Origin: Mactra quadrangularis
Lineage: Eukaryota > Mollusca > Bivalvia > Venerida > Mactridae
Reading direction: 5' to 3'
DNA: 64,000 nt
NCBI GenBank assembly: GCA_025267735.1
Contig: CM046299.1
Span: forward strand, 26,934,468-26,998,467
Shown here in pieces: positions 58,031-64,000 of the stretch. The translations under genes were made by a program, and so were the position numbers. Position 1 is the stretch's first letter, and each line of letters starts with the position of its first letter. The notes under the pieces were generated by a model. The model did not search any database. It was not told the origin of the DNA and worked only from the letters and a program-made list of their open reading frames with translations.

Positions 58031-58201
58031 CTGAAGCAGATGAAGACTTTGAGAAACCTAACGCACTCTTCTTGCCAGACGCTGAGCCTGTAGATATGGT
58101 AGAACTAGCAGAACTGTGCGATTTTTTAGCATGAGGAACTTTTGTAGAGATAGGACGGGCAAAATCTGGCTCATCTTCATCTCTGTCACTCCGTCCTGGA
58201 C
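58031..58201 (-). CDS. CLASP: CLASP linker exon between TOG1 and TOG2
   Basis: 171 bases, phase 1 at both ends, acceptor attacag|GT and donor TCAG|gtagtt. It encodes D-R-D-E-D-E-P-D-F-A-R-P-I-S followed by a Ser/Lys-rich stretch (K-K-S-H-S-S-A-S-S, S-A-S-G-K-K-S). The acidic start and Ser-rich tail correspond to the N-F-D-D-E-D-S-V-D-G-N-R-P-S-S linker after TOG1 in vertebrate CLASPs. No folded domain is expected. The intron side of its donor is a 16-bp minisatellite starting within about ten bases. Confidence 0.85.
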
Positions 58202-58725
58202 CTGTAATATAACAAAATAAAACATTAAGCATTTTAAGATGAATAAAAGTTATTATTCAAAGCAGAAAAGCAGGGCCCTGCATCCTGTTCTTTTCTCCTC
58301 CCTGCCCTTTTACATAGTATTAGATTGTGGCTAAACCTCTGACTTATATGTAATGACACTGGAGGTTTCTTTAAACAAACTGGAAACTGAGCCACTTGAT
58401 GCACTTTAATGTTTCCACATGCGTCATTTCACTTTTGCATTCAGCAAATGACACAAATTCATGACCTAGACAACACTCTGTAAGTAGGTCAACTTTTCGT
58501 AGGATTCTGAGCAATGACATTCACAGTAGGGGTTCAAAGTGACTTAAACTGTCAATAACAATGAACGAACTATGCAAAAATAGAATATATTATGTCATTG
58601 TCATAAGCTGGAAATTTTTTTGAAAAAACACTTACTAAACTGAGAAAATAAATAGAGAGCAAATCCATACTGATGTTATAAACATAATGTACAACATAAG
58701 TACTCAAATTTTCCATAAGTCAAGT

Positions 58726-58870
58726 CTTGTTTGTTTGTTTGTTTGTTTGGTTTAACGCTGTAGCAACACATTGTATAGGTCATATAACGGCAGTTAAAGT
58801 CAACCTACTCATTCCTCCTGGAAAGGCTAAATCTATGGATTTAGCTGTTAACCAACTACTAAGACTTGTG
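58726..58870 (-). repeat. SINE 3' half with AAAC tail
   Basis: On the plus strand gtttgtttgtttgtttggtt, taacgctgtagcaacacatt, gtataggtcatataacggca, ctatggatttagctgttaac. The head is absent. Confidence 0.8.
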
Positions 58871-60660
58871 GGCTACCGAGAGCTAGTCGGGCAACTGAAA
58901 CAGCAACAAACAAGATTAAATAGAGCTCAGACAAACTTAAGCACCCTGCAGCCTACCACAGAAGTTGCGGGACAACTGCACCAGCACAAAAATAAAATCA
59001 GTCTCAAATCAAGCCTAATATTACATGTAGTACCGCTATATAATATGACATAATCATTGATAATGATAAATAATAATTATAATATCATACAAGATTATAC
59101 AAACATTCACTTACGATGTACTAAGGTACAATTCCTCATTTATGTAATAATACAACTCCTCTCTTCACTGAACAAAACAATAAACAATACTTCAAACCCA
59201 GTAGACAAAGTAAACAAAGACAAAATAAAGACAGACTGATAGGGAGATCTTCTTCATACCATAGTTTAATAATACATAATAGACCAGTTTGATGTAATTG
59301 ATGCCTTAAGGCAAGGTGATCAAGTAATATAACCCAAGTAGACAATTTAGGGAAGTTATTTTATACTATGTTATAAGGTATACAATATTGAACACCTCTG
59401 ACAGTTGGTACAAGTTGACTACAGTATAGCCCTTACTTTAATTAAATGGTCATAGGTCAAACAAATTGTCATCTCTGTTAACGGTCTCTATAAATCAGAT
59501 CGATTTTATTTTACAGTACATAAATTATATTAATGATAATAAACTGTTAATTATTATATTTAACAAGGCTACCAAAATGGACAAATCCAATTTTCCAATC
59601 TGGGCCACAAGTAATTCAATCATAACAATTATTAATACAACTCTTCATTTTGACTTACTGCACAAGAAGCCCATGAGTGAAAGTTTAATATTTATACAAA
59701 ATCCTTAAACTACTGATGTTCATGACTCCAGCAGCTTTTTATTGGGTTCAGGGGTAAAGAACCCTTACTTAGATACCAAAAACCCATAACTTCATGACAA
59801 GTCCTGAAATCTTTCATCCACATAGACAGCAAATGTATTGACATCATAATCTGCTTGGTAATGCAACTATTGTAGGAAGAAGTCCTAAGACTTAGAATCA
59901 AAGCCATGGGCTATAAATGAACTACATAAGAAATGCATTATTATCCCTAACTGCTTCAAATCTTACCAATAACAATGGTGAAAGCCAATGATTTCATAAA
60001 ACATCATGATGAGGGCTGAACGAAACATGATTGTAGAAGCAAGCCCAACGAAAATGATTATGGTCAAACCATGTTTCAAACATCATGTCGTTTATGTTTC
60101 AAACATGTCCAAAACATGTTCTGGTGTTGTTATGACAACATTATGGACATGTTTGAAACATGGTTGATCACATTTGTAAATTGGCCCCAATTGCCAAAAC
60201 ATGTTTGACCATGGTCACCAAAAATATGAAATGACCATGTTTTAGCAACAATTTAATACCATTAAATGGATATAAAATGACAGTCAAAAACCACTGAGCA
60301 GGTTCATAAAGTTTGGACTATTTAGGTGATGAGTGATTGCCATGGAAGTGTAACAAAAGTAAACAATACTGATTTACTGTAGAAAGAAAGTGAACAACCC
60401 TGATTCACTCACTGATGGATTATAACAGACCTACCATTCAGTCCTATCACCTCTCAATCAAATATCAGAAAGTTTTTTCTTCTTTGTCTAACATTTTTAT
60501 CAAGAATCTAAATCTATCACTAACAGATACAGTCTGTTTGGCAATCATTAGATTGTTCAAGTATAGTAGTAACATACCCAGGAATCATAAAGAAAATTAC
60601 TTTGTTGTATGGAGGGATATAAATTTATGTAAAAATATGTAACACAGTTTTCAAGAAAAA
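58871..60660. other. CLASP intron, palindromic low-complexity patch
   Basis: AT-rich, no gene. Between 60045 and 60240 words such as catgtttgaaacatg, aaacatgtt and accatgtttcaaacat recur in both orientations. Confidence 0.5.
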
Positions 60661-60680
60661 TTCAACCACAACACATAGTA

Positions 60681-60858
60681 CAACCTCTTTTGAACAACAC
60701 CCACTGGGAGGGACTTATGTCTTAAGTGCTTTGCTGTTTAGAGGTTGCTGTTCTGCAGAAGTTAAATTCAATATTAACTATGCCTAAGGGAAATATCAAA
60801 AGCTTTTGTTGCGCAGAGGATTTGTTCTGTAGAAGGTCACTCAGCAGAGTTTATACTG
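60681..60858. mobile_element. Tigger/pogo-like MITE, copy 2
   Basis: caacctcttttgaacaacac, cccactgggagggacttatg and right end cagcagagtttatactg followed by TA; interior matches 43097-43251. Confidence 0.75.
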
Positions 60859-60908
60859 TATTTTTTTCTGTCAGTAAAATTATTGTAATAATACAGACAA
60901 TATAGTCA

Positions 60909-61474
60909 AAATTTATTCAACAGTCAGTTCAAATGTAAATCCTCTTGATTGCAATCTGATTAAAACCCGATCTAAATTTTTCCGATTGCATACTCGCTAA
61001 TTTAGATCTGGCCTTTTTCAAACTAGGGTCACGTTCAAGTGACCTTTTCTCATTACAATATTCATGATGAAAATGTTATGATATGTAATTTGTTTACATT
61101 GCCTACGTCACGCATTTTGAAATGAGCTGTCCAATCGTAGACTGTGAATAATACCGCTGTTAAATTAGCTTGCTAACCTTGGTCTAAAAATAGAAATTAC
61201 GAAATCAAAATGTTAATAATAGTGTTTCTTCTAGATGAAAGCTACGCATTGATTGGTCGACACGAAGTTCATCTCGACGTGACCTTCCACGGAAACAGTA
61301 GAGATCCTGTATGACAGCGGTCTACAGGATATCTGTTTACGGAGATTGTCTTGATTGATTATAATCGATGTTCTTATTTTATGTACAGAGATAATGGAAC
61401 AAACATTTGTACCAGTACTTAAATAAGCAGGGTTACATACATGTATGCTCCATTGACAATTGAATCAAATTTAA
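60909..61474. mobile_element. MITE, aactgtcagtgg family, copy 9, split by another repeat
   Basis: Left end aaatttattcaacagtcagt at 60909 and inverted right end aagcagggttacatacatgt with ccattgacaattgaatcaaa at 61421-61474 are about 500 bases apart instead of the usual 130-230; the ~360-base repeat at 60985-61345 occupies the middle. Confidence 0.75.
60985..61345 (-). repeat. Interspersed repeat, second main copy, inverted relative to 26.1 kb
   Basis: actcgctaatttagatctgg, gcctacgtcacgcattttga, gctacgcattgattggtcga and cacgaagttcatctcgacgt pair in order with the reverse complement of 26190-26510. Confidence 0.8.
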
Positions 61475-61475
61475 C

Positions 61476-62584
61476 ATAATCTAAGTTGAACAATTCAGTT
61501 ATAATGAATCAACTATACATCTTTAATATCCGAAATAATACATTACAGAAAAGTACAAATCAAGTCAATCAAAGTTAAACTCAAAAGAAATTAAATCTAC
61601 CAAACATTAACTCCAAAGTTATAGATCAAATCCTTCAATTTGTACAGTTTTGTAAAAAGGAGAGCTGTTGACTTCAAAAGAACAACACAAAGATTGTATG
61701 TTTCAGGGCTGATTGGTTCAGAACATTTAATTTCCATAATAAACAACACCAATCTACATTTATAAGCCAAACTTTTTCATTGAAAATTAAGCTAAAATTA
61801 TTTTACTTTGAACAGAAATATATAAAGAAATGTCTTCATCCTCAAACCACATTAAAGAGGGTTTTCTTCAATCGTTATGATTAAGATAGATAACAAAATA
61901 CAAGTTCTATAAAATCATTTGAACCAAACTATCTATGAAAACATCAACCCATGATTTCACTGATACCCCCAGCATGATAGAGACCCTCTGTGATACAGTG
62001 GTAATATAAAGAACTACATAGACTCATCTTCAAACAAGTCCTCACTCTCAGATACTATCTATAGACTACTAAGCAAGGTAAATCAAGAGCTAAACAATCA
62101 GTCAGACTGATTTAGCCAAAATATTCCACATGTTATGGTCTTCATTTAAATTGAATAACCATGATATGCTATTGTTTTGACTTAAGATTGTTATCATGGT
62201 CAAAACATATCTTTGCTTTGACAATGTTCATTAATGATATGGACATGGTCATTTCATACCACAACCATTTCATTGTCCCCAATTAAAATCAAGGTCATAT
62301 CATTGATGACCATGCATGGTCTAAATATGATCAGCATTGATTTGGACGTGATCATTTCACCAGGGTTACAGAAGAACAAAAATAAACCTAATGTATGTCA
62401 ACTACATAAGGTATTGTACGTATGTCTTAAAATGTCACCATAATATGGCACACACACTTGGAGTACAAGAATTTTCCACACTACATGGTTAACCTATAGT
62501 AAATGTCGAATGTTGCGTACTTCACTAGCTCCATGACAAATTGTGTCTTTCTTTCCAGTGAGTCAGTTAAAACAGCGTGGGGAA
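61476..62584. other. CLASP intron, nothing firm
   Basis: AT-rich. A patch at 62185-62360 repeats tggtcatt, gaccatg and tcattgat in both orientations, like 60.1 kb. Confidence 0.45.
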
Positions 62585-62593
62585 TCACGTGAC
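62585..62593. promoter_or_regulatory. E-box TCACGTGAC
   Basis: Exact CACGTG core with TCAC flank, about 190 bases downstream (on the minus strand) of the candidate short first exon. Regulatory role is conjecture from the motif. Confidence 0.3.
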
Positions 62594-62779
62594 CTATAGA
62601 GTCCCTTAGAACACGGCAAAAATGACGACCAGATCAACAAATTTAGAATAAAAAGATAAGGTAAATGACATTTATACATAACCGATTTTTATCAGACCTA
62701 GTGCAGTCTAAGCAGCAGAAAATCCTCTTTTTAGCGGTAGTTATCCCAACCCCACAACGATTCTAGTTTTCTAGATTAC

Positions 62780-62835
62780 CTCGAGGTTTTGAGTCAAGAG
62801 ACTTTTGGAAGAACTTCGCATCTTTAACCATACAC
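62780..62835 (-). CDS. Candidate CLASP exon, possibly a short alternative first exon
   Basis: On the minus strand a pyrimidine-containing acceptor ending in CAG at 62836-62838 precedes a 56-base segment ending CTCGAG|gtaatc. One frame is open; it holds an ATG at 62831-62829 and reads M-V-K-D-A-K-F-F-Q-K-S-L-D-S-K-P-R, ending in phase 1, which joins in frame to the exon at 58201. An in-frame TGA lies five codons before the ATG. Vertebrate CLASP2 has short isoforms whose tiny first exons splice into the same linker position, skipping TOG1, and this exon has the right shape for that. It could also be an internal exon, or chance. I do not recognise its residues as conserved. Confidence 0.42.
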
Positions 62836-62885
62836 CTGTGAGACAATCACAGAGAAGGATCTTGCAGTTTGTTTGCTTTTTGTTT

Positions 62886-63065
62886 TGTTTTTGTTGGGTT
62901 TAAGGCCGTAGCAACACGCTGCATAGGTTATATAACAGCAGTCAATCAACCTATTCACTGTTCCTGAAAAAGCTAAATCTCTGGATTTAGCTGTTAACCA
63001 ACTACTAAGCCCATACTTTCGTCAGTGACTGACAACTGCCCTACATAATTAAGAATCATTGGCCT
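62886..63065 (-). repeat. SINE 3' half, group A
   Basis: ttgttgggtttaaggccgta, gcataggttatataacagca, gatttagctgttaaccaact, gtcagtgactgacaactgcc. Lacks the head; lies about 50 bases upstream of the candidate exon at 62835. Confidence 0.8.
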
Positions 63066-63229
63066 GACTGCTTATCTTGCACAGTAACATGAAGAAAAAG
63101 AAGAACTAAGGTATAGGTGCTACATTTCAATTCATATCACAATTCACTTAGATTAAAAATCTAAGAAACTGACTTAATCAATATCATAATCTAAGTAGTT
63201 CAATAATATTAGCATCATGTCACTTATGC

Positions 63230-63573
63230 CTCAGTCCCATAAAATCGCGGCTTGTTGCGGACCCGTACGTGCAGACAGCCGTAGGCCGTGTGAAGCTTTG
63301 CGTGCTAAGTGGCGGTACGCACATGGCACAAAACTACACACCCATATGGAGCCGTAGCTGGAAGTTTTGCAAGTTTAATTCATACTCGGCCACGATTGTG
63401 TTCACGATTTGACTTTGAAACTGATACTTGTATCCTGGGCTCATCTCAGAGACCCTGGTAAAAACTTAACAGTTCTTACGTGTCCTTGCGGAGCTTGATC
63501 CCACGGTGCCCGTACGGTGCCCGTACGGTGCCCGTACGGTGCCCTCACGGCTATTTTTATGTTTATGGGACTA
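63230..63573. mobile_element. GC-rich TIR element with internal 12-bp tandem repeat
   Basis: agtcccataaaa at the left and inverted tttatgggact at the right bound ~340 bp that is much richer in CpG than its surroundings (gtacgtgcagacagccgtag). At 63497-63545 the unit ggtgcccgtacg is repeated about four times. Confidence 0.7.
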
Positions 63574-63929
63574 CATAGCTTTAGATAGGTGCAGTACAAA
63601 GAAATAATGATCGATATCAAAAAGCTTTTATAAGAAAAAGTGAAAACCAAACTCTAAGGAATAGAATAGAATTGCTTAAGTCCTCTGTACTGTAGTGATA
63701 CATGTATGTAACAAGAAGAAAGGTAAATGATTCAGACTCTATTAAATACAGACAACTTCAATTATCAGTATATGAGTCATATATATATGATACAAGTACA
63801 AAATAATAGCTAGTGCAAATTGACCTAGAACCTACATTACACACATTTAGGTAATTATATATATACTGTGTCTATCACATTGAACAAATAAATATAATAT
63901 TTAAATGCTTTTTCTCTGCAGATTTTGAG

Positions 63930-64000
63930 TAAATTTGTTTTGTTTGTTTGTTTTGGTTGGGTTGGGTTTGATGCCGTAGCAACACATTGTATAGGTCATA
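63930..64000 (-). repeat. SINE 3' end running off the window
   Basis: gtttgtttgttttggttggg, then gatgccgtagcaacacattg and tataggtcata at the edge: the conserved SINE tail. Confidence 0.8.

Larger units (their letters stand above)
7595..62835 (-). other. CLASP: CLASP gene, internal part (gene span within the window)
   Basis: A minus-strand gene whose exons, read from high to low coordinates, follow the order of animal CLASP proteins: linker after TOG1, TOG2, Ser/Arg-rich linker, and the acidic/C-S-E-R-S-Y-S-S segment that precedes TOG3. CLASPs bind tubulin and the microtubule lattice and suppress catastrophe at plus ends, kinetochores and the cell cortex. The joined exons give about 620 codons without a stop. 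TOG1 (off the right edge) and TOG3 plus the C-terminal interaction domain (off the left edge) are not in the window. Identity rests on remembered family sequence; the TOG2 match is strong. Whether it is the only CLASP paralogue in this genome cannot be judged here. Confidence 0.93.

Noticed and set aside
58727..59053. Plus-strand 108-codon open frame
   Set aside because: The first half is the reversed 3' half of a SINE; no motif in the remainder.
63441..63650. Minus-strand 69-codon open frame
   Set aside because: Its C-terminal part is the 12-bp tandem repeat inside a TIR element; no splice signals or family similarity.

Overview
This is an AT-rich animal nuclear window with small exons, long introns and many short non-autonomous transposons. 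Both the repeat types (tRNA-headed SINEs with AAAC tails, a ~160-bp tandem-core element with a terminal hairpin, abundant MITEs) and the divergence of the one recognisable gene fit a mollusc, probably a bivalve. That assignment is inference; no marker gene in the window fixes the species.

One protein-coding gene dominates the minus strand: the middle of a CLASP gene (CLIP-associating protein, the Orbit/MAST family of microtubule plus-end regulators). I place fifteen constitutive-looking or cassette coding exons between 58201 and 7595, plus two candidate alternative first exons. Exons at 58201-55179 carry the disordered linker after TOG1. Exons from 50154 to 40952 encode TOG2 and are the best conserved part. 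Exons from 39859 to 7595 encode the Ser/Arg-rich linker leading to the conserved D-S-D-D-N-A-S and C-S-E-R-S-Y-S-S segment just before TOG3. TOG1 lies beyond the right edge; TOG3 and the C-terminal domain lie beyond the left edge. All junctions placed have consensus AG/GT ends and matching phases.

The most unusual element is a ~910-base open exon at 17102-18011 inside the intron between the exons at 31444 and 13502. It has an in-frame stop just upstream of its ATG, a consensus donor, and a phase that joins it in frame to the next CLASP exon. It encodes an acidic, disordered segment with a SILK-type motif followed by an RVxF-type motif, the two short docking motifs typical of protein phosphatase 1 regulators, in the usual order. 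It looks like either an alternative promoter making a TOG2-less CLASP with a PP1-docking head, or the first exon of a nested PP1-regulator gene.

The introns are a dense archive of mobile DNA: several tRNA-headed SINE groups, a nine-copy MITE family (one copy split by a second repeat), hAT-like elements (one with a perfect 8-bp target duplication), pogo/Tigger-like elements with TA target sites, a dead mariner, and minisatellites, two of which lie next to splice donors. I see no rRNA, intact tRNA, CRISPR array or other protein-coding gene that I can support.
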